Positions 50,031 to 59,712 of a stretch of 64,000 bases of DNA are shown in pieces. Each line of letters starts with the position of its first letter. Within the stretch, counting starts at the first letter, position 1. Source of the DNA: Thermogemmatispora carboxidivorans (GTDB lineage Bacteria > Chloroflexota > Ktedonobacteria > Ktedonobacterales > Ktedonobacteraceae); assembly GCF_000702505.1 (NCBI RefSeq), contig NZ_JNIM01000001.1:744001-808000 (forward strand), written 5' to 3'. The notes beneath the pieces are model-generated. The model was not told where the DNA came from, did no database searches, and saw only the letters and a program-made list of their open reading frames with translations. The position numbers and the translations under genes were made by a program.

Positions 50031-51407
50031 TTACAGCGAGCTACGCCGTCCTCCAGTGGCCGCCGCGATCGAGCCGGCGGGCAGACCGAAGAGAGCGGGG
50101 TGGTTGATGACGCCTGTCGGCACCAGCACGTTCAAGAAGGTGCGTGTGACCGTGATAGCCGTGAACATGCTGATCAGCACGCCCAGGATGAGCGTAGTGG
50201 CGAAACCGCTGATGATCGTTGCGCCGAAGGTATTGCCGAAGAAGAAGAGCACCAGGCACGTAATGATCGTAGAGAAGTTAGAGTCGCGAATTGACGGCCA
50301 GGCCCGCTTCCAGCCGGCATCGATGGCCGCCGCCAGTAAGCGACCGGCACGTAGCTCTTCCTTGACGCGCTCAAAGATCAAGACATTGGCGTCCACTGCC
50401 ATACCGATTGAGAGAATGAAGCCGGCAATTCCGGCCAGAGTGAGCGTGACACCGATGAGCTTAAAGACCGCGAACGTGAGTCCGGCATAGAGCGCCAGGG
50501 CCAGATCGGCCAGCAGCCCGGGGAGGCGGTAGTAGAGCAGCATGAAGAGCACGACCATGCTGAGGCCGATGGCGCCAGCGATCAGGCTCTTCTGAATCGA
50601 GTCGGTGCCCAGCGTGGGACCGACGGTCTCCAGGCTCGCGATCTTTAGCGCGATGGGCAAGGCTCCGTAGCGCAGGACTGTCGCGATAGACTGAGCCTCC
50701 TGGAGGGTGAAGCGACCGGTAATGACCCCTGGGCCGTTGATAGCGCTCTGAATAACGGCTGACTGGATCACCTTGCGGTCGAGGGTGACGGTCAGATAGT
50801 CGCCGATATGCTGCTGGGTGAACTGGCCGAATTTCGAGACGGCATCACCCTTCATAGCAAAGTTGATCTGCAGCTGGCCTGACGAGTCCGTGCTCACGCC
50901 GATCTGGCTGGGATCAAGATCCTTGCCAGTAAACCAGGGCTTGCCGCCGGGGTTGGTGCTGGTGTATTGGCTGGGATCGAAGGCGCTATTCTCGGTGAGC
51001 GGCGTCGAGCCAGTATCCCAGAATTCGAGGTTGCCCGCCTGCAGCAGCGTCTGCAGAGCCTGGGTCTGATTGCCCGTGTTAAAGCCCGGCAGCTCCACTG
51101 AAATGCTGTATTGATTGCCGTTCTGCTGCACGCGAATGCTTGGCTCTGAGACGCCCAGGCCGCCATTGACGCGCTGCTCGATCAGATTGCGGGCTGCCTG
51201 AATCGTCTCGTCGGTTACCTGCTCGTTGGAATTAGCAGGCACCAATAAGGCGCGGACGCCTCCCTGCAGATCCAGTCCCAGATTGACCTTGAAGTCATGG
51301 TTAATCCCCAGAATGTGGATACCTGGCGTAGTGGGCCAGTCAATGTAGGCCGCGCAGGCCCCCAGGATGACGATCAGCAGGAGGAGTAGGGCTGTTCCTC
51401 TACGCAT
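50031..51407 (-). CDS. secD: protein translocase subunit SecD
   Basis: A 458-residue membrane protein. One N-terminal helix (GTALLLLLIVILGACAAYI) leads to VNLGLDLQGGVRALL, the SecD signature, then the extracytoplasmic P1 region with FTLQEAQSIATVLRYGALP. It ends with five helices including GMAVDANVLIFERVKEEL. It forms SecDF with the next gene and associates with SecYEG. Normal length. GAGGAG lies about 10 bases before the ATG. Confidence 0.95.
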   Translation of the reverse strand: MRRGTALLLLLIVILGACAAYIDWPTTPGIHILGINHDFKVNLGLDLQGGVRALLVPANSNEQVTDETIQAARNLIEQRVNGGLGVSEPSIRVQQNGNQYSISVELPGFNTGNQTQALQTLLQAGNLEFWDTGSTPLTENSAFDPSQYTSTNPGGKPWFTGKDLDPSQIGVSTDSSGQLQINFAMKGDAVSKFGQFTQQHIGDYLTVTLDRKVIQSAVIQSAINGPGVITGRFTLQEAQSIATVLRYGALPIALKIASLETVGPTLGTDSIQKSLIAGAIGLSMVVLFMLLYYRLPGLLADLALALYAGLTFAVFKLIGVTLTLAGIAGFILSIGMAVDANVLIFERVKEELRAGRLLAAAIDAGWKRAWPSIRDSNFSTIITCLVLFFFGNTFGATIISGFATTLILGVLISMFTAITVTRTFLNVLVPTGVINHPALFGLPAGSIAAATGGRRSSL

Positions 51408-51824
51408 AGCGTCTACGTTCTCCTCGCTCTCTCCCCGGCTCTCTCCCTCATCCGCTCGCGCAGGCGCTGGCTCTCCTTGCCGTCCTGCCTACGCTGCTAA
51501 GATCCTGGGAAAGAAACGCAGGAAAAGAGATGTGTATTGGGTTTGACCAGCGCCTGCCAGAACGCGCCGCAACCAACGACGTCACGTATGGGCTGGGCGG
51601 GACGGGCCGCTGATGCGCGTAGGCGGTCGCTGTTGTTCGATTCCTTACAGTTGCTCGCTGTTTCCTCTGTCAAGGCCGTCCGATGAGTTCCTGTGCAGTA
51701 TAGCATAGTTGATGATGCTTGCCTATCCCGGACTCTCAGACTGGCGCGCCTGCGGTTCTTGGCGCTTCCACGCCTCCACGCCTGGCTTTGAGCGGATCAA
51801 GTTTGAGCCAGGGGCAAGCGCTAC

Positions 51825-51843
51825 GTTCTCCTAAGGAGAGAAC
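51825..51843. promoter_or_regulatory. inverted repeat upstream of the ABC promoter
   Basis: GTTCTC-CTAAGGA-GAGAAC ends 10 bases before the -35 box. A further GTTCTC follows at 51845-51850. Possible activator or repressor site. Confidence 0.4.
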
Positions 51844-51853
51844 TGTTCTCCTC

Positions 51854-51883
51854 TTGACAGATCAGATAACAGTATGTTATAAA
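51854..51883 (+). promoter_or_regulatory. promoter of the ABC/FtsX operon
   Basis: TTGACA (51854-51859), 18 bases, TATAAA (51878-51883), or TTATAA with 17. It is the best plus-strand promoter in the region. Confidence 0.8.
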
Positions 51884-51890
51884 TGCGAAG

Positions 51891-51911
51891 GCTATAACTT
51901 ATTGTTATAGC
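51891..51911. promoter_or_regulatory. perfect operator-like palindrome at the ABC operon start site
   Basis: GCTATAAC-TTATT-GTTATAGC, eight-base perfect arms, placed 7 bases after the -10 box, where a bound repressor would block transcription. No regulator gene is adjacent. Confidence 0.65.
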
Positions 51912-52060
51912 CCATCGGAGGATCGGCAGATCTTGCCGAACGAGCAAGGGGCTACCCTCTTTCCACTGTAGGGGTATCATCCCATATGGGAGAGGGGTAA
52001 GGGGACGGAGCGCGCGGCCACTTGCCAGATGTAATCGGGAAAGAAGGAGAGATCACGACG

Positions 52061-52858
52061 ATGGAAGAAAGAGTGCAAGGCGATAAGAGCGCTGGCCAAC
52101 TCGAATCTCATAGTGTGACAGCAGGAGGAGATGAACAGAAGCAGCCAGTCCCAGGGAAGACCATCCTCCAGGTTGAGGGGGTAACGCGCAGCCTGCCGCT
52201 TGGCCACGAGCGCATCGAGATTCTGCGCGGTATCAGTTTCGGCGTGCAGCAAGGGGAATTTGTGGCCATCGTGGGACCTTCAGGGTCGGGCAAGAGTACG
52301 TTACTGGGGATCATCGCGGGCCTGGACAATCCCACCAGTGGACGGGTCATCATTGACGGTGTTGATGTCACACGTATGAGCGAGGGCAAACTGGCCGCTG
52401 TGCGCAACCAGAAAATCGGTATGGTCTTTCAAGCCTTTAATCTGATCCCTACTCTCACGGCCCAAGAGAACGTCGAAATTCCCCTCTATGTTGGCAAACA
52501 CAAAGGGTCGCCGGCGTCCCGGGCGCGCGAACTCCTGGAGCTGGTTGGCCTCTCTCACCGGCTCAATCATCGACCGACGCAGCTTTCGGGAGGCGAGCAG
52601 CAGCGTGTTGCCATTGCCCGCGCGCTCGCGACTGATCCTCCGATTGTGATCGCGGACGAGCCAACCGGCAATCTGGATGCCGCCAACGGCGAGAAGCTGT
52701 TGCAGCTGATCGCTTACCTGCGTCATACCACCGGTAAAACCTTTATTATCGCTACACATGATGCGACAGTGGCTAACCACGCCGATCGTTCCATTCGGAT
52801 CGTGGACGGTCGCATTGCTGCGATCGAAGGGCTCAGGGGGGAGGCGATCCGTTCATGA
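52061..52858 (+). CDS. ABC transporter ATP-binding protein (MacB/LolD type)
   Basis: A 265-residue ATPase. Walker A is [13 protein letters not shown] near residue 75, the Q-loop is [13 protein letters not shown], the signature is [15 protein letters not shown], Walker B is [12 protein letters not shown], and the H-loop is [13 protein letters not shown] is typical of the LolD/MacB/FtsE group that drives FtsX-like permeases rather than solute importers. About 40 extra hydrophilic residues precede the domain. The start is set by GAAGGAGAG about 10 bases upstream. Overlaps the permease gene by ATGA. Confidence 0.95.
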   Translation: MEERVQGDKSAGQLESHSVTAGGDEQKQPVPGKTILQVEGVTRSLPLGHERIEILRGISFGVQQGEFVAIVGPSGSGKSTLLGIIAGLDNPTSGRVIIDGVDVTRMSEGKLAAVRNQKIGMVFQAFNLIPTLTAQENVEIPLYVGKHKGSPASRARELLELVGLSHRLNHRPTQLSGGEQQRVAIARALATDPPIVIADEPTGNLDAANGEKLLQLIAYLRHTTGKTFIIATHDATVANHADRSIRIVDGRIAAIEGLRGEAIRS

Positions 52859-55605
52859 AAGCCTCGCTCTACGTCAAGTATGCCTGGCGTTCGCTGCTCA
52901 GGGGGGGACAGCGCAGCGTGCTGGCTATCCTGTGTATTGCGGTAGGGGTGCTGGCCATTGTCTCGCTGGAACTGGTTGGCCAGATGATCAATCTGGCTTT
53001 GACCAGCAATGTGCGTGAGGCCAACGGTGGTGATGTGGCTGTCTCTACCTATGTTCAGCCGTTCAATAGCAAGGATCTGGCCTTCTTTGAGCGCCTCAAA
53101 AAGCAGGGGGAGATCAGCGCCTATACTCCAGTGATTGCAGCACAGGCCTCAACGACGCTCTCGGCGAGCGTGGGTGACAGCTTCCAGCTTCTCGTGATTG
53201 ACCCTCAGACCTATCCCGTAGTTTCCTCTCCTACCTTTCTGCAACCGTCTGATGGCAGCTTCACGCGCCTGGTCCAGGGGCAGCAGGTGGTGGTCACCAA
53301 GAACTTTCTTGATCGGTATCATTACAAGGTTGGGGATAGCCTGACCATCTATGCCAGCTCTGCTGAGCCGACTGCGCGCTCTTTCCATGTCACTATTGCG
53401 GGCGTCATCGCCAATGAGGGTATAGCCTCCCTGGGAGGCGCGAGAATGTACCTGTCCGCAAGTACCTATCAGGCAGCCGCCCCTGATCTGCCATTGCTTT
53501 ATGAGAACATTTATATATCGACAAATAACGATCAGTCGCGGACCGATCGTGTTGTCAAGGAAATTCAAAACCAGTACTATTATGCCTCAGTGCAGACGGT
53601 GGCGGATGCTTTGAAGGCTAATGAGCACCAGGTTGACTATATCCGCAAGTTCCTGGAGGTTGCTGGGCTGCTGGCCTTGCTCATTGGAGGCGTTGGTATT
53701 GTCCACACCATGCAGGTGCTCCTTCTGCGACGGCGTACCGAGATTGCCATGCTCAAGACGACTGGCTATCGGCGACGCGATCTCTACCTGCTCTTTGGCC
53801 TGGAGGCCGGTCTGCTTGGTCTCGTTGGGGGAGTGATTGGCTCGGCCATCGGTCTGGGTGTGAGCCTGTTGGCGCGCAACCTGATCAGGCAGCTCTTTAT
53901 GTTCAACCTGCCGGTCAGCTTCGACCCGCTCATCCTCGGCGGTGGGGTGCTGATCGGTCTAGGGACGGCCCTCATCTTCGGTTTATTGCCGATCGTTCAA
54001 GCGGCCAATATCCGCCCGCTGAGCGTGATCCGCGAGCTGCCAGAGGGCTGGCGTCCTGGCAGCTATGCCCTGACAGCGGGTCTGCTCTTGTTGCTCTCGC
54101 TGCTCTTCTGTGGCATGGCCATCGTTGTGCTCAACAACGATGTTGTGCTAGGGATTGGGGTCGTCTATAGCACGTTCATCTTTCTGGGGCTGCTTAGTCT
54201 CTTCTTTGTTCTGGCGGTCATTGTCATTAGTCTGCTGCCGGTTCCAGAGCGGCTGAGTGTTGGTTTTCTGGCTTTGATCGTTGTGGCTCTGGTGATTGCC
54301 GGCTTGATCACCTTTGTCCTGCCTATCTTCGGCTCGCTGCTCTTGCTGGCGGCTGTCGCCGGGCTGGCAACGGTCTTCTTGCCCGCTACCTGGAAGGCCA
54401 ATATCAAGATGGCCTTGCGTAATATCGGGCGTCAGCGGGCCCGTACCACTACGACGATGTTGGCCTTGTTCGTGGGTATCTTCACGATTGGCCTGATTCT
54501 GATTCTGGGGCAGGATCTGCGTGATGCCATTAATACGTCGCTGGCGCAGGTCGTCTCGTTCAATGTGATTGCTACCACGAATGATCGCCAGGCTCAGCTG
54601 TTAGAGGCACAGTGGAGCAGTGTTCCTGGTATTCAGCGGCGAGAGCACCAGGTGTTGACTTCCTGCTTGCCGCTAGCGATCGACGGGGTGCCGCTGCAGA
54701 CGCTGCTGCGCCAGACGGGAAATCCATCGCCAAACAGCTTGGAGAATCAAGTCGCACTCCTGTATCTGGGAGAGCTAGAGGGCTATGATCTGGCACATGG
54801 GCAGGCTCCATCTCAGGGGGTCTCCATCGTCCAGGGGCGCAACCTTAATGCGGCGGATGTTGGCAGCGATAACGTGCTCTTGCCGCAGGCTACTCTTGAG
54901 CTTGCTCCTCTGAAGGGTCATCTGCAGCTCGGCAGTAAACTTACTCTGGTCAGCCAGGACGGCAAAGTTACCCGTACGGTGACGGTGGTGGGCATCTACC
55001 GTCCGCAGCCAGGGGTTCTCACCGCTGGGGGGATGCTCGCGCCGTTGAGTCTGGTGCGGACTCTCAGTCCTGGCGATCAGGCGACCAACATCTACTACCT
55101 GAAGATCGATCCGGCCCAGCTAGACAAGGCCCTCGATCGTATGCAGGCTATTGCTGGGGCTATCTCGGTCGCCAATCTGGCGAACCTGGGCGACTATGTC
55201 AACCAGTTCCTGAGCTATATCATTCTGACGCTGAGCGCCATCGCCTCGCTCTCGCTCTTTGCGGGGATTGTCATCATTGCCAACGCCGTTGGTCTGGCCA
55301 TGCTCGAGCGGCGGCGCGAGCTCGGTATTCTCAAGGCGGTGGGCTATACCAGCCGTTCGATCCTGGGTGAGGTTCTGCTTGAAAACGGCACCGTCGCTGG
55401 GGTCGGGGCCTTCCTTGCTATGCTCCTGGTTAGCCTGGCTCTTAGCCTGCTTGGTCACTTCGTCTTCAATTTCAATCTGGGTACCAGTGAGGTGATCGTT
55501 CTGGCGCTGATTGTCGGGGCGGCAGTCCTCGCAATGATGGTAGCGGCCTTTGTGGCCTGGGGGGCGGTGCGCGTGCGCCCGCTGGAGGTCCTGCGCTACG
55601 AGTGA
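52855..55605 (+). CDS. FtsX-like permease (MacB-type, fused double permease)
   Basis: A 916-residue membrane protein, about twice the length of a single FtsX unit. An N-terminal helix (LAILCIAVGVLAIVSLELVG) precedes a large outside domain (about residues 50-255). An FtsX core of membrane helices follows (about 265-385), then more helices (about 395-510) and a second outside domain (about 560-780). The last FtsX core (about 785-910) ends AWGAVRVRPLEVLRYE, the standard FtsX ending. With the ATPase it probably forms a mechanotransmitting exporter of lipids, peptides or drugs. Substrate unknown. Confidence 0.92.
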   Translation: MKASLYVKYAWRSLLRGGQRSVLAILCIAVGVLAIVSLELVGQMINLALTSNVREANGGDVAVSTYVQPFNSKDLAFFERLKKQGEISAYTPVIAAQASTTLSASVGDSFQLLVIDPQTYPVVSSPTFLQPSDGSFTRLVQGQQVVVTKNFLDRYHYKVGDSLTIYASSAEPTARSFHVTIAGVIANEGIASLGGARMYLSASTYQAAAPDLPLLYENIYISTNNDQSRTDRVVKEIQNQYYYASVQTVADALKANEHQVDYIRKFLEVAGLLALLIGGVGIVHTMQVLLLRRRTEIAMLKTTGYRRRDLYLLFGLEAGLLGLVGGVIGSAIGLGVSLLARNLIRQLFMFNLPVSFDPLILGGGVLIGLGTALIFGLLPIVQAANIRPLSVIRELPEGWRPGSYALTAGLLLLLSLLFCGMAIVVLNNDVVLGIGVVYSTFIFLGLLSLFFVLAVIVISLLPVPERLSVGFLALIVVALVIAGLITFVLPIFGSLLLLAAVAGLATVFLPATWKANIKMALRNIGRQRARTTTTMLALFVGIFTIGLILILGQDLRDAINTSLAQVVSFNVIATTNDRQAQLLEAQWSSVPGIQRREHQVLTSCLPLAIDGVPLQTLLRQTGNPSPNSLENQVALLYLGELEGYDLAHGQAPSQGVSIVQGRNLNAADVGSDNVLLPQATLELAPLKGHLQLGSKLTLVSQDGKVTRTVTVVGIYRPQPGVLTAGGMLAPLSLVRTLSPGDQATNIYYLKIDPAQLDKALDRMQAIAGAISVANLANLGDYVNQFLSYIILTLSAIASLSLFAGIVIIANAVGLAMLERRRELGILKAVGYTSRSILGEVLLENGTVAGVGAFLAMLLVSLALSLLGHFVFNFNLGTSEVIVLALIVGAAVLAMMVAAFVAWGAVRVRPLEVLRYE

Positions 55606-55661
55606 GGGCGCGCCATCTGTGCAAGCAAACAAGCAAGCAGTGCACTCGATGGAAGGAAGGA

Positions 55662-55690
55662 GAGGGGAGCCCCAGGGACAGGCTCCCCTC
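55662..55690. terminator. hairpin after the ABC/FtsX operon
   Basis: Perfect ten-base arms GAGGGGAGCC and GGCTCCCCTC with a nine-base loop between two convergent genes. No clear T-run. Confidence 0.5.
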
Positions 55691-55730
55691 GCTTCTGGGC
55701 CTCTCAAGGGACAGGCACTTGAGCTTCATC

Positions 55731-57017
55731 TCAAAGCGGCAGGAGCAGCAAGGGGATCTGCATCTCTGCCGGGGTCAGGCCGCCGTGGTGGCCCCGAAAG
55801 CGCATCTCGAAGCGTCCTTTTTCAAACCACCAGACACTTTCCCCCTCATACGGTAGGAGCACAACATTGCCCACACGCCTCAGAAAGGCCTCGCTGGGAG
55901 CCTGGCGCCCAAAGAAGCGAGCGGCGATCAGGTCCTGCGTCCGATGGACCTCTGCTCGTCCGGCCAGGGCCTGTCTCAGGAGGGCGAGAGCCTCGTCCAG
56001 GGCTTCGTCTCTCACGTAGAGGAACATATCGCGTGCCGAGCCTGCGGCGACCAGCGGGCGGCCCTGACGGGTCGTGTGGAGCAGAGGCACCAGTTCCGGT
56101 AGCTGCAGATTCAGATAAAAGGTGGTTTCGGGTTGCACGGGCACCATGCCGTGATCGGCGGTGAACATCAGGAGCGTCTCAGCGAGCTTGCCGTGTAGCG
56201 GTTGGTAGAAATGCCTTTCCAGGACGCTCCAGAATTGGGCAATTGCCTCCTCAAACTCTGGGGAGTCAGGACCGAAGCGGTGACCGGTGGAGTCGATCCC
56301 GTCGAAGTAGAGCAGATAGTAGGCGGGTGTCGTCTCGTTGGCCTGCGCCGAGAGGAGCTGCTCACTTAGTTCATCAAGCGCCTGGGAGAGTGTGTCGAAG
56401 GCGCAGACACGTGCTCCTCGGAAGACCACGTTAGAGAACGTCGACGGGGTATAGGAACGGTGCTGGAAGATCGTGCTTTGCACGCCGTAGCTTCCCAGCG
56501 TCTCGTAGAGCGTCTGTTGCGGGTAAAAGGCCGAGGGCGGTAGGCCGCACTGTGTCAGCGTGTCGCGTGTGAATGTGCCCGCGTATGAGAAGAGCAGAGG
56601 CGCGATCACCTCATCGACCAGTGGCTCGTAGTAGGTCCATTCGTAGATGCCGCTCTGACCTACCTCCAGGCCAGTGTGAATTGTTGTAGTGTGGGCTGCC
56701 GTGGTCGACGGGAACTGCGAAGTAAGCAGCGAGAGCGTGCCCTCGTCGAGGGCCTGGCGAAGCAGCGGATGACGCTCGGCGTAACGCTGCAGAAAGCGCC
56801 AGCCAAAGCCATCGATAAAGAAGAGGATCACCTGCCGATAGCGCTGGGGCAGTGCTCCGAAAACATCGCGGGGCAAGGGGCTTTCACCGGCGCCCGTCAG
56901 CAAGGTCAGAATGGTGTCAGGAAGATTGGCGAAGCAGTAGGAGTCGTAGAGTGGCCTGATGAATGCGTGCGAGAAGTGGGCCTTCTCAACTGCCTGCACG
57001 GAAGCTGTATTTAGCAT
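55731..57017 (-). CDS. alkaline phosphatase superfamily protein (type I phosphodiesterase/nucleotide pyrophosphatase)
   Basis: A 428-residue hydrolase-fold protein. VILFFIDGFGWRFLQRY supplies the first metal Asp (D near residue 72), FPSTTAAHTTTIHTGL the nucleophile Thr, FDGIDSTGHRFGPDS the Asp/His pair, and LMFTADHGMVPVQPE the Asp-His pair. All metal ligands of the family appear present. No signal peptide is obvious, so it may act in the cytosol. Substrate cannot be told. Alone on the minus strand, facing away from the acyl-CoA dehydrogenase. Confidence 0.9.
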   Translation of the reverse strand: MLNTASVQAVEKAHFSHAFIRPLYDSYCFANLPDTILTLLTGAGESPLPRDVFGALPQRYRQVILFFIDGFGWRFLQRYAERHPLLRQALDEGTLSLLTSQFPSTTAAHTTTIHTGLEVGQSGIYEWTYYEPLVDEVIAPLLFSYAGTFTRDTLTQCGLPPSAFYPQQTLYETLGSYGVQSTIFQHRSYTPSTFSNVVFRGARVCAFDTLSQALDELSEQLLSAQANETTPAYYLLYFDGIDSTGHRFGPDSPEFEEAIAQFWSVLERHFYQPLHGKLAETLLMFTADHGMVPVQPETTFYLNLQLPELVPLLHTTRQGRPLVAAGSARDMFLYVRDEALDEALALLRQALAGRAEVHRTQDLIAARFFGRQAPSEAFLRRVGNVVLLPYEGESVWWFEKGRFEMRFRGHHGGLTPAEMQIPLLLLPL

Positions 57018-57152
57018 GATCGTTTCGCTTTCCAGGGAGGGGGTCGATGCTGACCTGATGCGTCATATAATAGAGTATACGTAACTCGCCACCCAAAAGA
57101 TAGGGCACGCAGGCGCAGTCTGTTCCCGCTGAGAGAAAGGATCAAGCCAAAG

Positions 57153-58298
57153 ATGGACTTCGAACTCCCTGAAGAGCACCGACTGGCCTATGAAAGCGCT
57201 CTGCAGTTTGCGCTTCGCGAGATCAAGCCTCTGACGGCAGAGCTTGAGCGCAGCGATGATTTCCCGCGCTGGCTCTGGCAAAAGCTGGCAGACCAGGGCT
57301 ATACCGGGATAGGCATTCCCGAGAGTTATGGTGGCAGTGGCGGCGACTTCTTGATGGCGGCTCTGGTAGCGCGAGCCATTGGGCGGGCCAATGGGGGCAT
57401 CGCCATGTCATTTGGGGCCCATCTGAACCTCTGCGCCCATAATATTTTGCGCAATGGAACGGAAGAGCAGAAGCAGCGCTATCTTCCCAAGCTCGCAGCA
57501 GCCGAGATGATCGGCGGGCTGGCCCTGACCGAGCCTGACGCTGGCTCTGATGCTATGGGGATTCGTACAACGGCGCGCGCCGTGGATGGAGGGTTCGTGC
57601 TGAACGGTACGAAGGTCTTTATCACCAATGGCCCGATCGCCGATCTTCTCATTGTCTATGCCAAAACCAAACCAGAGGCGGGTAGTCGTGGCATTACTGC
57701 CTTCCTCTTCGAGACCAAGACGCCAGGCTACCATGTGGCGCGCAAGATCGAGAAGGTCGGCATGCACGGCTCTCCCACGGGGGAGCTGGTCTTTGAGGAG
57801 GCCTTTGTGCCGGCGGAAAACGTGTTAGGCCGGGTCGACGAAGGCTATCGAGTGGTGATGAGCGGCCTTGATCTAGAGCGGGCCTTCTTCGCTGTCAGCA
57901 TTGTGGGCGGGATCGAGGCCGCGCTAGAGCTTTCGCTGAAGTACGCTCGTGAGCGTCAGCAATTCGGACAGCCCATTGCTAACTTTCAACTCATTCAGGC
58001 CAAGCTGGCTGATATGTATACCGATCTGGAGGCAGCCAGGCTGCTGGCCCACCGAGCCTTGTGGCTGGCACAGCAGGGACAGCGCGTCAGCAAGGAGGCA
58101 GCAGCGGCCCTGCTCTTTACAGCACGGGCCCAGTGGCGAGCGGCAAACGAGGCGCTCCAGATTCATGGCGGCTGGGGATACACTACCGACTTCGAGGTCG
58201 AGCGCATGTGGCGCGATGCGCGCCTGGCAGAGATCGGGGCCGGGACAACTGAGATTCGCCAGCTGATCATTGCACGCGAGTTGCTGGGTCTGCGCTAG
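57153..58298 (+). CDS. acyl-CoA dehydrogenase
   Basis: A 381-residue FAD enzyme that introduces a double bond between carbons 2 and 3 of acyl-CoA. Standard blocks are GYTGIGIPESYGGSGGDFLM, LALTEPDAGSDAMGIRT (FAD and substrate binding), GTKVFITNGPIADLLIVYAK, ERQQFGQPIANFQLIQAKLADM, and the C-terminal IHGGWGYTTDFEVERMWRDA, then IGAGTTEIRQLIIARELLG. The catalytic base, usually Glu in this ending, is not certain from inspection. A TATAAT hexamer at 57066-57071 may be its -10 box. No electron-transfer flavoprotein gene is adjacent. Confidence 0.95.
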   Translation: MDFELPEEHRLAYESALQFALREIKPLTAELERSDDFPRWLWQKLADQGYTGIGIPESYGGSGGDFLMAALVARAIGRANGGIAMSFGAHLNLCAHNILRNGTEEQKQRYLPKLAAAEMIGGLALTEPDAGSDAMGIRTTARAVDGGFVLNGTKVFITNGPIADLLIVYAKTKPEAGSRGITAFLFETKTPGYHVARKIEKVGMHGSPTGELVFEEAFVPAENVLGRVDEGYRVVMSGLDLERAFFAVSIVGGIEAALELSLKYARERQQFGQPIANFQLIQAKLADMYTDLEAARLLAHRALWLAQQGQRVSKEAAAALLFTARAQWRAANEALQIHGGWGYTTDFEVERMWRDARLAEIGAGTTEIRQLIIARELLGLR

Positions 58299-58627
58299 GC
58301 TGTGGTGCGGCAAGGGCGCGCGCTTGTCTGCGTGGCCTGCTGGCCTCACAGCTTGCAGTTCACCAGAGGAGGTCGCCAGGGTACCAAGGCCGTTGATTGA
58401 CAGGGGAGCTGGCGCTATGGCAATGTATAGAGCGGTGACAAACGGCAGCGAACAGATGCGATAGATGGAGAGAAGCGCTGCGCTTGCCATCTATAGCCTC
58501 TCACTGCTGCAGGCAGTTTGGCCTTGTTTGTTGGGCAGAGAGGCTGGTGGCAGGCGCGCTTTCTCCCCCCTTGCGCAAAGATATTGAGTAGATACGGGCC
58601 GGGCTGCAAGGAATCCCCAAAAATGTC
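58299..58627. other. intergenic stretch with a hairpin
   Basis: No gene seen. Around 58460-58493 ATAGATGG...CCATCTAT encloses an inner AAGCG-CTG-CGCTT stem, a good hairpin without a T-run, probably the terminator of the acyl-CoA dehydrogenase. Confidence 0.45.
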
Positions 58628-59530
58628 TTGACTAGATTGGACCAGCAAGAAATGCAGAAACATGGTTTGATGCGTAAGCGCACGCTGGCGGCTGAGGAGC
58701 TGCAGGAGATTGCCGCGCTGGCGGCCTTATGCCATGAGCGCGAAGGAATTGAGGTGCGCTTGCTCTGGGAGATGTTGCGTTCGCGCTCGGGGCAGGTGAC
58801 TAACGACTTTCTCTACTATGAGGATGGCCAGCTGCTCGGTTATCTGGCGCTCTATAGTTTCAATCCGCGCGAGGCTGAGCTAACAGGTATGGTTCATCCT
58901 GACAGACGTCGCCAGGGCATCTTTTCGCTGCTTTTCCGCCTGGCCAATCAGGAGCTGAGGTCTCGTGGTGTGCCGCGGATTCTGCTCTTTTTTGATCGCA
59001 GCTCGCCGGGGGCCCAGGGCTTTGCCCAGGCAGTGAAGGCACACTATCACAACTCCGAGTATCGCATGGTCCGTGGGTTGGAGAGTGCTCCCCTCCAGGT
59101 GGAGCGACAGGATGGGGTGCGGATTCGCCCGGCCAGGGCGGATGAGGCGCCGTTACTGACGCACATTACGGCGCGCGCTTTTGATATGGCGGAGGATAGA
59201 GCGCTCTTGGCGGAGACGACGCGCGACATTACCGGCCCGCGGCGGGTGACGCTAGTCACGGAGGTGGCTGGCGAGGTTGTTGGGCTGATCCGTTATATCG
59301 ATGACGAAGAAGAGGCTTTCATCTATGGCTTCTGCATGTTGCCCGAATACCAGGGTAAGGGCTATGGACGCCAGACGCTGGCCTGGACGGTTGAGCATAT
59401 CCTTCGCCAGCGCCCGCGCCGGATTGCGCTAGAGGTGGATACCACCAACGAAGGTGCGCTGGCGCTCTACCGCTCCTGTGGCTTCGAGATCACCACCACC
59501 TTTGATTATTACGAGGTGCCAGTTGGCTGA
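58628..59530 (+). CDS. GNAT acetyltransferase with two GNAT domains
   Basis: A 300-residue protein with two GNAT folds, like mycothiol-synthase-type proteins. The N-terminal domain has LTGMVHPDRRRQGIFSLLFR (acetyl-CoA loop RRRQG). The C-terminal domain has FCMLPEYQGKGYGRQTLAW (QGKGYG) and LEVDTTNEGALALYRSCGFE, the usual ending. Both acetyl-CoA loops look intact. The true start is unclear: TTG at 58628, ATG at 58652 and ATG at 58670 are all possible and none has a strong ribosome-binding site. Substrate unknown. Confidence 0.88.
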   Translation: MTRLDQQEMQKHGLMRKRTLAAEELQEIAALAALCHEREGIEVRLLWEMLRSRSGQVTNDFLYYEDGQLLGYLALYSFNPREAELTGMVHPDRRRQGIFSLLFRLANQELRSRGVPRILLFFDRSSPGAQGFAQAVKAHYHNSEYRMVRGLESAPLQVERQDGVRIRPARADEAPLLTHITARAFDMAEDRALLAETTRDITGPRRVTLVTEVAGEVVGLIRYIDDEEEAFIYGFCMLPEYQGKGYGRQTLAWTVEHILRQRPRRIALEVDTTNEGALALYRSCGFEITTTFDYYEVPVG

Positions 59531-59712
59531 TCGGGCTGGTTCAGTAACAGCCATACGTCGTGAAAGAGCAGGTCCTGAAAGGACTTGACTTGCCCCTGGA
59601 GTCTCTGGTCTGCGCCCAGTTCAGGCCGATAGTCTACAGAGTAGACTCCTTCCAGGCGTGTCAGGAGATAGCTGTAAACGAGGAAATGATTTCTTTTTAA
59701 AGGCGGCTATGA

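Larger units (their letters stand above)
51408..52060. other. divergent promoter region of secDF and the ABC exporter
   Basis: No gene. On the minus strand TTGACA (51673-51668), 18 bases and TGTAAG (51649-51644) is a candidate secD promoter. On the plus strand it has the ABC promoter and two inverted repeats listed separately. The stretch 51850-51915 is AT-rich. Confidence 0.55.
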
